From DATMER01 sp963741305 (GTDB lineage Bacteria; Acidobacteriota; Thermoanaerobaculia; Multivoradales; UBA5704): a stretch of 64,000 nt of DNA. A program made the position numbers and the translations under genes. Positions 17,311 to 25,143 of this stretch are shown piece after piece. The DNA lies in assembly GCA_963741305.1 (NCBI GenBank), contig CAVUHL010000003.1:1-64000 (forward strand). The letters run 5' to 3'. A model generated the notes under the pieces. That model did no database searches. It was given only the letters and a program-made list of their open reading frames with translations, and was not told the origin of the DNA. How positions within the stretch are numbered: the first letter of the stretch is position 1; each line of letters begins with the position of its first letter.

Positions 17311-19331
17311 GCCCGCTCCACCTGTACCCGCGCGTCGTTGAAACAGGCCCCCCCGCCCAGATCGGTGAACGTGTCGGGCGCGAGCGCATTGGCGGTCGTG
17401 CCCGAGAGCGTGTGCCGGCTCCAGAGGCCCTTCGGCAGGTAGACCACGCCCATCCGCATGTCCGGGCTCACCCGCACCTGCACGCGCACCTCGCCGAGGT
17501 CGTTCCAGATGCGCACCGTGTCGCCAGTCCGGAGCCCTCGGGGCTCGGCATCCTGGGGGTGCATCTCGAGCACGGCCATGTCCTTGTATAGATGGCCCAG
17601 GATCGAGCTGATCGTCCGGTTCGTAGCCGGCGAGATCAGGGCCAGCGGATACGACCGGGTCGCCGGATCGTCCTGGAAGCCGTAGAGCCCCAGCGGCGCC
17701 TCGCGGTCGAGGTCCTCGGGCACGAGGTGGATCTTGCCGTCAGGTGTCAGCGGGAAGGCATCGACGAACTGGATGGGTGCCCAGCCGCTGTCCGGATAGG
17801 CGAAGCCGTCGCGCTCGATATCGGCCTGGAGGCGCGGCGCCCGACTGAGCAGAGCGTCGCCGAGCTCGGCCGCCGTCTCCGGCTCGCCCGGACGGGCCAG
17901 GCCCAGCCGCCGGCAGAGATCGGCGAAAACCTCGTAATTGGGCCGCGCTTCTCCCGCCGCCTCAGCCACCGCGGGCGACCGCTGCAGGATCATGGAGCCG
18001 TAGCCGCGTGTCATCTCGCCGTGCTCGAAGGAGGTGGTGGCCGGCAGGACCAGGTCGGCCCACCGCGCGGTATCGGTCCACACCTGCTCGAAGACGATGG
18101 TGAAGAGGTCTTCGCGGCGGAGGCCCCGCAGCACCTTCTCCTGGTTTGGCATGGTCGTCGCCGGGTTGCAGTTGTAGACGAAGAGCACGGCCACCGGCGG
18201 GTCCTGCCGCTCCAGGAGATCCTCCCCCAGACGGTTCATGTTGAGGATGCGCGTCGCCGGCTCCTGCTCGCGCAGGGCCGCCGGGCGGTCGAGGTCTCCC
18301 CAGAGGCCGGAGTTGCTCATCGTGTAGCCGCCGCCGCGGACGCCGAACTTGCCAGCGACCGCCGGCAGGGCCAGAGCCGCGGCCACGGCCGAGCCGCCGT
18401 TCCGGTTGCGCTCGAACCCCCAGCCGGTGCGCAGCACGGCTGGCGACGTCTCGGCGTAGAGACGGGCGAAGCGCTCAAGATCCTCCGCCGGCACGCCGGA
18501 GACCGCGGCGGCCCGCTCGAACGTCCACGGCAAGGCCCGGGCGCGCAGCTCCTCGGCCCCATGAGCCTGCCGCGCCAGGAAGGCGAGGTCGGCCTTCCCC
18601 GTCTCGAAAAACCAGCGGATCACCGCGAGAGCGATGGGCAGGTCCGTGCCCGGCCGTGGCGCCAGGTGGAGGTCCGCCTTCTTGGCGAGTTGCGTCCGCC
18701 GGGGGTCGATCACCACCAGCTTTGCCCCGCGGCGCTGCGCCTCCTGGATGACCGGGATCAAATGAATGCCGGTGGCCGACGGATTGACGCCCCAGGCCAC
18801 GATCAGCCGCGAATGGATGTAGTCCGGCAGCGCGGCTCCCGCCATCTTGCCGTAGAGGCCGGCCGCCGCCTTGCCCGAGGGAATGGAGCAGACCGTGCGG
18901 GCCAGCCGTGAGGCGCCGAGCCGGTAGAACAGCCGCGCATCCGTCGTATCCTGGGTGAGCAGGCCGTTCGAGCCGCCATCGGAGAACGGCAGGATCGACT
19001 CGCCCCCGAGGCGCTCCCGGGCCTCCCGCATCTTTTCCGCCGCAAGATCGAGCGCCTCGTCCCACGATATCCGCTCGAACCGCCCCTCTCCTTTCGCCCC
19101 GCGCCGCACCGCCGGATAGAGCAGCCGCCCCTCTCCATAGAGAAGCTCAGGGAAGCGCCGCACCTTGGAGCAGATGTAGCCCTGCGTGTAGGGATTGACT
19201 CGATTGCCGTCGATCTTGACGACGCGGCCGTTCTCGACCTGGACGTCCAGGCTGCACGCATCCGGGCAGTCCAGGGGGCAGGCGCTGTGGAGGACCTGGA
19301 GGGGGCCGGGGGAGCGGAGAGGCTGGGCCAT
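17301..19331 (-). CDS. Molybdopterin-dependent oxidoreductase with Fe4S4 site
   Basis: The protein has 676 residues from ATG 19331, downstream of GGCAGGAG; the open frame continues upstream into the preceding gene, but without family sequence. The N-terminus carries the cysteines of the Fe4S4 domain (HSACPLDCPDACSLDV, then YICSKVRRF). The bis-MGD fold follows, with ISWDEALDLA, AWGVNPSATGIHL, VVIDPRRTQLAKKADLHL and the C-terminal dinucleotide domain (TGDTVRIWNDLGEVRV). It belongs to the DMSO-reductase superfamily, acts without a signal peptide here, and its substrate is unknown. It is the last gene of the minus-strand operon with the carbamoyltransferases, 23 bases after the previous stop. Such an enzyme is unusual in a peptide cluster and may perform an oxygen-independent redox step. 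Confidence 0.9.
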   Translation of the reverse strand: MAQPLRSPGPLQVLHSACPLDCPDACSLDVQVENGRVVKIDGNRVNPYTQGYICSKVRRFPELLYGEGRLLYPAVRRGAKGEGRFERISWDEALDLAAEKMREARERLGGESILPFSDGGSNGLLTQDTTDARLFYRLGASRLARTVCSIPSGKAAAGLYGKMAGAALPDYIHSRLIVAWGVNPSATGIHLIPVIQEAQRRGAKLVVIDPRRTQLAKKADLHLAPRPGTDLPIALAVIRWFFETGKADLAFLARQAHGAEELRARALPWTFERAAAVSGVPAEDLERFARLYAETSPAVLRTGWGFERNRNGGSAVAAALALPAVAGKFGVRGGGYTMSNSGLWGDLDRPAALREQEPATRILNMNRLGEDLLERQDPPVAVLFVYNCNPATTMPNQEKVLRGLRREDLFTIVFEQVWTDTARWADLVLPATTSFEHGEMTRGYGSMILQRSPAVAEAAGEARPNYEVFADLCRRLGLARPGEPETAAELGDALLSRAPRLQADIERDGFAYPDSGWAPIQFVDAFPLTPDGKIHLVPEDLDREAPLGLYGFQDDPATRSYPLALISPATNRTISSILGHLYKDMAVLEMHPQDAEPRGLRTGDTVRIWNDLGEVRVQVRVSPDMRMGVVYLPKGLWSRHTLSGTTANALAPDTFTDLGGGACFNDARVQVERAGG

Positions 19332-19354
19332 GATGAATACTCTACTCCTGCCTG

Positions 19355-21352
19355 TCAGGGGGCGATGCCCCTCCCGCCACGCAGCCGGACCAGCCGCTGC
19401 GCCCAAAGCTCGTTGAGCTCGGCAAGGAGGGCCTGCTCGCCCTCCCCCTCGATCTGTTGGGCCGCCAGCAGCTCCCCCAGCGGCTTCTCCCCTTCGAGCC
19501 CCATCAGGAGATCGAAGAGGGGGCGCGAGACGGGGTGGCTGAACCCGGCGTCGTACGAGGTGCGGACCTGGCAGCTCGCGGCCGTGCGGCCCGGGCTCAC
19601 GAAGCTCTTGGTCCGCTGCAGCCGGACATAGGGCGGCAGCGAGACCCGCAATGCGAGCCGGTCCTCGCGCGCCGGGGTGCTCTTCCGGGCCACGAAGCCG
19701 CCCACTACCAGGGCGTCGAGGTCCGTGGTCAGGAAGGAGGCCACCGCGTCCTCGACCGAGTCGACGATCGGCTCCGACCGGGCGCTGAACGACGTGTTGA
19801 GGACCGCCGGCACGCCGGTGAGCTCCTTGAACGCCAGGATCAGCTCCCGGAACGGGCTCGCCTCCCGCGGTACCGTCTGGAGCCACGCCGTCCCGTCCGC
19901 GTCGATGGTGGCCGCGAGCATCCCGCGCTTCTCCTCGCGGATCCGGACGCCGAAGGCCATGTATGGCATCGAGTCCGTCCCGTCCGGCAGCTCAAAGAAA
20001 TCGCGGGCGTCCTCCTCGAGGATCGAGGGCTCCGCCGTCACCGCTCCCGCGGGCCGGTGCAGGACTCGGTCGACCCGTGCCCGGTTCTCCGCCGGACGGG
20101 GGTCCGCCAGGACGCTGCGGCTGCCGAGCGAGCGCGGGCTGAACTCAGAGCGCCCCTGCACCCAGCCCACCATCTCTCCCCGTGCCAGCAGCCCGGCCGT
20201 CTCGCTGGCGACGTCCGAAGGCCGCTCGACGGTGAGGAAGCCGCGCCAGCGCTCCAATTCGCCCGCGGCGCCCGCGTCTGCGTCCGTTCCCCAGGAGACA
20301 TGGTGCAGCCGCCGCCGTGGAGCGGGCTGGCCAGCTTCCTCCGACGCCATCAGGGCGGCGCCGAGGGCGCACCCCGCGTCGGTCGGGGCGGGGTGGACGA
20401 AGACCTCGTCGAACATCTGGGCGTAGAGCACCTTGCCGTTGGTCCGGCTGTTCTCGACGATCCCTCCCGCCATGCAGAGGTAGGGCACGCCCGTGACCTC
20501 CCGGTGGTGCCGCAGCAGGTGCAGGACGATCTCCTCCTGGACCTCCTGGAGCGCCGCCGCGAAGTCGTTGTGCTGCTGTCCGGTGCCCTGCTTGCCGCGC
20601 GGCTCGAGCTTCCCCACGAACTGGGCGGCCCGCTCCAGACGGAGCGCATAGTCGCCGTTGGGCAGCAGCTCATAAAGGTTTTTGAAGAGCGGGCGGAACA
20701 CCGCCGGGTCGCCATAGGGGGCCATCGCCACCATCTTCTGGTCGTCCAGGTGGCTGAGGCCGAGGAAGGGCAGCAGGGTTTGGCACAGCCGGGTGGTCGA
20801 CCGGCCCGGCGGGATCGCCACCAGCTCCTCGAGGCGGATGGCGCCCCCTTCGTCCGAGCGCGCCCGGAAGAGCCCGCCGGAGTTGTCGAGCACGAGCACC
20901 AGGGCCTCTTCGAAGCCGGAGTGCGCCATGGCGCCCACCGCGTGGGTGAGCTTGTGATCGAAGAAGCGGAGCCTCGCGGGATCGATCTTCGCCCCGAGCT
21001 CGCGCCCCAGGGTGGCGGCGAGGAGCGTGCGCGCGTCGAGCCGGAACTCGATTTCCGGCCGCGCGAGGTACATCCGCGAGAGCAGGTGGTTGGCGGCGGC
21101 CTCGGGAGCGTAGTAGGCGATGCGGTCGAGGTCCTCCGGCCGCGCGCCCCGCTGCTCCAGGCAGAAACGGATTGCCGCAACCGGGAACTTGTTGGAACGC
21201 CGGATGCGGTCGACCCGCGCCTCCTCGATGGCCGCGATCACCGTGCCATCCTCGACCAGGACGGCGGCGCCGTCGTAGGTGAAGTTCTCCGGCGAGTCCA
21301 GCCGCGACTCGTGAACGGGATCCAATCCTCCGGCCAGTCCCAGTGTCAGCAT
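19355..21352 (-). CDS. NodU/TobZ-type carbamoyltransferase, divergent copy
   Basis: This 665-residue carbamoyltransferase starts at 21352 after GAGGAG. The family uses carbamoyl phosphate and ATP to make a carbamoyl adenylate, then carbamoylates an acceptor. The metal histidines of the usual HHxxH are kept as H133 and H137 in DHKLTH, with Lys in between. The second domain reads VQGRSEFSPRSLGSRSV, where the typical form is GRSELGPRALGxRSI, so this copy is more divergent than its neighbour. An insertion of about 10 residues follows the N-terminal GLAGGLDPVHE. The C-terminal 90 residues (RPLFDLLMGLEGEKPLGELL, ending LNELWAQRLVRLR) look like a small PqqD-like winged-helix domain. It may have a different acceptor from the neighbouring copy or form a complex with it. 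Confidence 0.88.
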   Translation of the reverse strand: MLTLGLAGGLDPVHESRLDSPENFTYDGAAVLVEDGTVIAAIEEARVDRIRRSNKFPVAAIRFCLEQRGARPEDLDRIAYYAPEAAANHLLSRMYLARPEIEFRLDARTLLAATLGRELGAKIDPARLRFFDHKLTHAVGAMAHSGFEEALVLVLDNSGGLFRARSDEGGAIRLEELVAIPPGRSTTRLCQTLLPFLGLSHLDDQKMVAMAPYGDPAVFRPLFKNLYELLPNGDYALRLERAAQFVGKLEPRGKQGTGQQHNDFAAALQEVQEEIVLHLLRHHREVTGVPYLCMAGGIVENSRTNGKVLYAQMFDEVFVHPAPTDAGCALGAALMASEEAGQPAPRRRLHHVSWGTDADAGAAGELERWRGFLTVERPSDVASETAGLLARGEMVGWVQGRSEFSPRSLGSRSVLADPRPAENRARVDRVLHRPAGAVTAEPSILEEDARDFFELPDGTDSMPYMAFGVRIREEKRGMLAATIDADGTAWLQTVPREASPFRELILAFKELTGVPAVLNTSFSARSEPIVDSVEDAVASFLTTDLDALVVGGFVARKSTPAREDRLALRVSLPPYVRLQRTKSFVSPGRTAASCQVRTSYDAGFSHPVSRPLFDLLMGLEGEKPLGELLAAQQIEGEGEQALLAELNELWAQRLVRLRGGRGIAP

Positions 21353-21419
21353 CGAATCTCCTCGTCCTTCCTTGAACCCACAGACATGGAGGGTAGCATA
21401 GTGACTATCTCTGCCTGCC

Positions 21420-23579
21420 TCAGGAGGCCCGTTCCGCGGGAGCCTCGCGAAAACCGATCACAGCCTGCCGGCGCAGGCGCACCAGCATGCGGGTGAGGAC
21501 TGCCTCGTCGTAGGCCCCGATCCGCTGCCTGTAGAGGGCCTGCACGATGTCCGTCGCGCTGAGCACGCCATCGATCAGGGGCTCGCCCTGCGAGGCCTTC
21601 CGCCAGCGCTCGAGGCCGAGGACCAGCGACCGGTCGTCGGGGAGCTTCGCCGGGTGTTCCGAAAGCTTTTCGACCAGGGTCCAACCATCGGTTTTTCCGT
21701 CGATCAGCGGCAGGACCGGCAACACGTTGGAGCTGGCGATTTGCCGGCCGCGCCCCCAGGGTGTCTTTACGCTGAAGTTGACGAACGATTCGATCTGCTC
21801 CGCGCTGCCGATCCGCTCCTCGTGGACGAGCCGGGACTCGGCGATCCGCGAGCAGGTGAGGTAAGGATAGAAATCCAGGATGGACCGGAAGCCCGGCTTC
21901 TTGGTCACGATCCTGCCTTCGAGCACGCAGGCGTCGATCCCGGTGCTCAAGAAGCACCAGACCGCATCTTCCGGTGTCTCCACGATCGGCTCGTCCATCA
22001 CGTTGAACGAGGTGTTGATCAGGATCGGCACGCCGGTCTTCTCGTGGAACTTCCGGACCAGCCGATAGAAGAGGCCGTTCTCCTCGGCAGTCAAGGTCTG
22101 GATGCGCCCGGTGCCGTCGATGTGGACGACGCCGGGGACGAGGGCCTTCTTCTCCTCCCGGAAGCGGCAGACGCGCAGCATGAACGGGCTCGCCAGGTCG
22201 TGGCCGTCCGCCTCGAACCAGTCTGCGGCGTCTTCCAGGGGGATGACCGGCGCAAACGGCCGGAACTCCTCGCGGTGCTTGACCCGGCTGTTGAGCACGG
22301 CCTTGGCGTCGGGCGAGCGGGGATCGCAGAGGATGCTGCGCTGGCCGAGCGCCCGGGGGCCGAGCTCGGAACGCCCCTGGAACCAGCCGATGATCTTGCC
22401 GTCGCAGAGCATGTCGACCACCTCGGCGAGCGGGTCGGCGGGATCCGCGACCTCGATCCCGGGAGTGCGGGCGATGGTCTCCCCGATCTCGCCGGTGGAG
22501 TAGGGACGGCCGACCGCGTCGTGCTTCAGGCGCCGCTTCTCGTTGACCCCCGTCAACTGCCAGAGGCCGTAGTAGGCCGCGCCGACCGCGCAGCCGCTGT
22601 CCTCCGCGGCCGGGATGATGTAAACATCCTCGAAACCCGATTCGCGGATAATCCTTTCATTGGCGACGCTGTTGAGCGCTACACCGCCGGCATAGCAGAA
22701 ATTGCGGCTCGGGAAGATCTCGCGCAGGTGCCCGGTCAGGTACATCAAGGCGTCCTCGAGGGCCACCTGGGCCGAGGCCGCGAGGTTCCTGTACTCGTCC
22801 TGCCGCTTCGGCCAGCGGTCCGCGTGATCGAAGCGGGCGGGCACGGCGTCCTTGAACTCGAACCGGCCGTCGACGATCTCGAAGAACTCGCTGGTGGGGA
22901 TGTCAGGCTCGCCGTAGGGAGCGAGCCCCATCACCTTGCCGGCTTCCAGAAGGTCGCCGAAGATCTGCCAGGCGATAGCCGAGAAGAGGCCGCCGAGGCT
23001 GCCAAACCGAGGCATCCGCAGGAATTCGCCGGTCACCCACTGACCTGCCTCCACCAGATGCTTCTCGAGAGGGGTGACGGAAGTACCTTGGGCAGAGTAG
23101 AGGGAGAGGGTCTCCACGCCCTTGGTGACGTGACTCTTGATCGCGCCTTTTTCCTCTGCAGAGAGGTCTTCGTCGGGTGAGCCGGCTCCGTCGATGACGA
23201 GGATCGCAGCCTCCTCGAACCCTGAGATGCCGAAGGCGCTTACCGCGTGCGCGAGGTGATGCGAGATGTTGACGATCGGTACGCCGTTCTGTACTGCCTG
23301 GAGCAAAGGGTTGAGAGCCACATCATCCAGAGCCCCGCGAGCCCTCTTTCCGGTAACGCAATAGGCAATCATGCTGAGGTCGCGAGGTGTAATACCGGCA
23401 TACTGCAAGCAGTAGTTGATCGCCAGCGACGGGATGGCCCCATGAATCCTCTCCCGCTTCACGCGGGTCAGCCGCTCCTCTTGAATGGCGACGACGATCT
23501 CGCTGCCCTTTAGAAGGCAGACTGAACCATTGTGAGAGCTGCTGATACCCAGAACCCAGGGCTTGTCCTCAATGCTCAT
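21420..23579 (-). CDS. NodU/TobZ-type carbamoyltransferase, canonical copy
   Basis: A 719-residue protein starting at 23579, 6 bases after AGGAG. It has the canonical elements: H16 in GISSSHNGSV, HHLAHA (H107, H108, H111), AGGVALNSVAN, FQGRSELGPRALGQRSI and ILINTSFNVMDEPIV. It should transfer a carbamoyl group from carbamoyl phosphate to an O or N acceptor. The last 140 residues extend beyond the usual end and include a helical segment (GWTLVEKLSE, ending MLVRLRRQAVIGF) that resembles a PqqD-like tail, similar in position to that of the next gene. It is the second gene in the operon, 41 bases after the acyl-CoA dehydrogenase. Possible acceptors are a serine hydroxyl or the side amine of diaminopropionate, which would give ureidoalanine. 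Confidence 0.93.
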   Translation of the reverse strand: MSIEDKPWVLGISSSHNGSVCLLKGSEIVVAIQEERLTRVKRERIHGAIPSLAINYCLQYAGITPRDLSMIAYCVTGKRARGALDDVALNPLLQAVQNGVPIVNISHHLAHAVSAFGISGFEEAAILVIDGAGSPDEDLSAEEKGAIKSHVTKGVETLSLYSAQGTSVTPLEKHLVEAGQWVTGEFLRMPRFGSLGGLFSAIAWQIFGDLLEAGKVMGLAPYGEPDIPTSEFFEIVDGRFEFKDAVPARFDHADRWPKRQDEYRNLAASAQVALEDALMYLTGHLREIFPSRNFCYAGGVALNSVANERIIRESGFEDVYIIPAAEDSGCAVGAAYYGLWQLTGVNEKRRLKHDAVGRPYSTGEIGETIARTPGIEVADPADPLAEVVDMLCDGKIIGWFQGRSELGPRALGQRSILCDPRSPDAKAVLNSRVKHREEFRPFAPVIPLEDAADWFEADGHDLASPFMLRVCRFREEKKALVPGVVHIDGTGRIQTLTAEENGLFYRLVRKFHEKTGVPILINTSFNVMDEPIVETPEDAVWCFLSTGIDACVLEGRIVTKKPGFRSILDFYPYLTCSRIAESRLVHEERIGSAEQIESFVNFSVKTPWGRGRQIASSNVLPVLPLIDGKTDGWTLVEKLSEHPAKLPDDRSLVLGLERWRKASQGEPLIDGVLSATDIVQALYRQRIGAYDEAVLTRMLVRLRRQAVIGFREAPAERAS

Positions 23580-23620
23580 CGAGCGTCTCCTAAACGCGAA
23601 ATTTCATGGGATGCAAGGCT

Positions 23621-24856
23621 TCAGGCTATGCGGAGGTTGAAAGGGGTTTCCTGCAGCGCGCGTTTGCCGATCCGCCGTTCAATCCCCGCGTTCACCTCCG
23701 GCCCGAGAGGGCCGAAGGGGATCTCCTGGGAGAGCCGTTCAATGGGGTGGGGCGTGCCGCCGGTGAACGAGCGGGCGCCGATGATGCGGCGGGCCGCGAT
23801 CACGATCTCCTCGGCACAGTCGGTGCCGACGTGCTTGGCCGTGCCGGCGAGCTCGAAGAGATCGGCGAGGGATTCCTTTTCGAGGGGTTTTTCCACCACC
23901 TCCGCGAGGCGCCCCGCGGTCTCTTGGACCAAGGCCCAGGCGGCCCGGTAGCGGATCACCAGCCGGCCGGTGTCGACCACCATGCCGTCGAGCTCGGCCA
24001 ACGGCCGGTCGTCGTGGCCACGGACAGAACGCAGGAAGAGCCGGACCTCCTCGATCGCGCGGGCGGCCGCGCCGAGGTAGAGGGCCGGGATCAGCAGTTG
24101 ATGCCAGATCATCTCGAAGAGGTTGAGCTGGGACATCTGCTCGTTCATGCCGGCGACGAGGAGCTCGTCCTGCGGCATCAAGACATCGCGAAACGTGATT
24201 CGTCGAGTATCGGAATCGAGCATGGTGCGGGGAAAGAGGAACGGGCCGACGTCGATCCCCGGATTGCCGCGCAGCTTGGTGACGAAGAGCGCCGGGCCCT
24301 CCCCTTCGATCAAGGTGAGGAAGACGACGAGGTCCCCCTGAGACGCGAGCGACATGTACGAGGCGGAGCCTGTGACCCGGAAGCCTCCCTCCTCGCGCCG
24401 CGCGATCACGCCCACGCTCCCCAGCTTGTTGGAATGCACCGAGGAGTTGGAGTTGGCCACGAGGAGCCGCTCGTCCCACATCCGCCGCAGCCAGAACTGC
24501 CGGCGGTCCTGGAGGGCCGGATCGGCAGTGGGGAAGGTGGCTAGAGCGGAAGTGACGTACAGGTGATTCTCGACCGCCAGAGCCACCGCCGGCGAGAGCC
24601 CGCCGAGCCGGTGCAAAACCTTGCAGCAGTTTATGGAAAGGCTTCGGGCATCCTCCTGGTAGATCACGGAGAGGAAGGGTAAGTTAGTGGAGCGGAGGAT
24701 TCTGTAAAACTCCGTCAGGTCATTCCGGGCCAGGCCCGCTTCCAAAGCTGACGCCGCATCATCGAGCTGGGCCTGCAACTCGGAAGCGGAGGGGGGCTGT
24801 AGACCGGCCGCCGAGACCTGCCTTCCACGAGTGCTGGCGACAGATTTCGACGGCAT
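23621..24856 (-). CDS. Acyl-CoA dehydrogenase-family flavoprotein
   Basis: The protein has 411 residues from ATG 24856, 6 bases after a good AGGAG site; the open frame reaches 24976, but without a better start. The sequence follows the acyl-CoA dehydrogenase fold: a helical N-terminal domain, a beta domain around GFRVTGSASYMSLASQGD, the segment ITFRDVLMPQDELL, and a C-terminal helical domain ending GARSFTGGTPHPIERLSQEIPFGPLGP. In peptide clusters such enzymes desaturate carrier-bound acyl or aminoacyl groups. VioJ in viomycin biosynthesis introduces the alpha,beta-double bond of beta-ureidodehydroalanine, a relevant precedent given sbnAB and the carbamoyltransferases here. It is the first gene of the minus-strand operon and divergent from the NRPS operon. 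The substrate is not known. Confidence 0.85.
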   Translation of the reverse strand: MPSKSVASTRGRQVSAAGLQPPSASELQAQLDDAASALEAGLARNDLTEFYRILRSTNLPFLSVIYQEDARSLSINCCKVLHRLGGLSPAVALAVENHLYVTSALATFPTADPALQDRRQFWLRRMWDERLLVANSNSSVHSNKLGSVGVIARREEGGFRVTGSASYMSLASQGDLVVFLTLIEGEGPALFVTKLRGNPGIDVGPFLFPRTMLDSDTRRITFRDVLMPQDELLVAGMNEQMSQLNLFEMIWHQLLIPALYLGAAARAIEEVRLFLRSVRGHDDRPLAELDGMVVDTGRLVIRYRAAWALVQETAGRLAEVVEKPLEKESLADLFELAGTAKHVGTDCAEEIVIAARRIIGARSFTGGTPHPIERLSQEIPFGPLGPEVNAGIERRIGKRALQETPFNLRIA

Positions 24857-24937
24857 TGCTTCTCCTAGGTTGGCAAAAGTCGCGGATGTAGAGCTCCACT
24901 GCGGATAACCATACAAGAAGAGTCCCTCCCTATGTAA

Positions 24938-24975
24938 GGCCCTTCCAGGTGGCCCTTCCAAAGGTGGCCCTTCCA
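24938..24975. repeat. Three copies of GGCCCTTCCA in the divergent promoter region
   Basis: GGCCCTTCCA occurs at 24938-24947, 24951-24960 and 24966-24975, 13-15 bp apart, between the start codons of the two divergent operons and just upstream of the NRPS promoter. Regular spacing near one helical turn and a half suggests direct-repeat binding by a regulator, or simple slippage. Confidence 0.5.
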
Positions 24976-24988
24976 AAGAGGCTGGGTC

Positions 24989-25016
24989 TCGACAAGAGGG
25001 CTGCCGACGCTATAAT
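24989..25016 (+). promoter_or_regulatory. Sigma70-like promoter of the NRPS operon
   Basis: TCGACA (24989-24994) and a perfect TATAAT (25011-25016) are 16 bp apart. A transcript from about 25023 would have a leader of about 120 bases before GTG 25144. The next promoter-like sequence on this strand is at 59492, so 25144-59462 probably forms one transcript. Confidence 0.65.
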
Positions 25017-25143
25017 GGGATGCTTATGTTTACGAGGTTATTGATCTCTTGCGTCAACTGGGACGGAGAATCGCGGAACCGCCCGGCCGGCCTGCTCAGG
25101 AGGAGGCAATCCTCCCGGGTTTGCCGGATCATGGAGGGAGAAG

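Noticed and set aside
17301..19886. Longer version of the molybdopterin enzyme starting at 19886
   Set aside because: The extra 185 residues overlap the carbamoyltransferase gene and look like out-of-frame translation; the family N-terminus with its cysteines begins just after ATG 19331.
19457..21496. 679-residue plus-strand frame opposite the carbamoyltransferase
   Set aside because: High-GC antisense frame; the minus strand carries clear NodU/TobZ motifs throughout.
19355..23579. Nodulation genes
   Set aside because: NodU resemblance reflects the carbamoyltransferase family, which is widespread in antibiotic pathways; no other nod genes are present.
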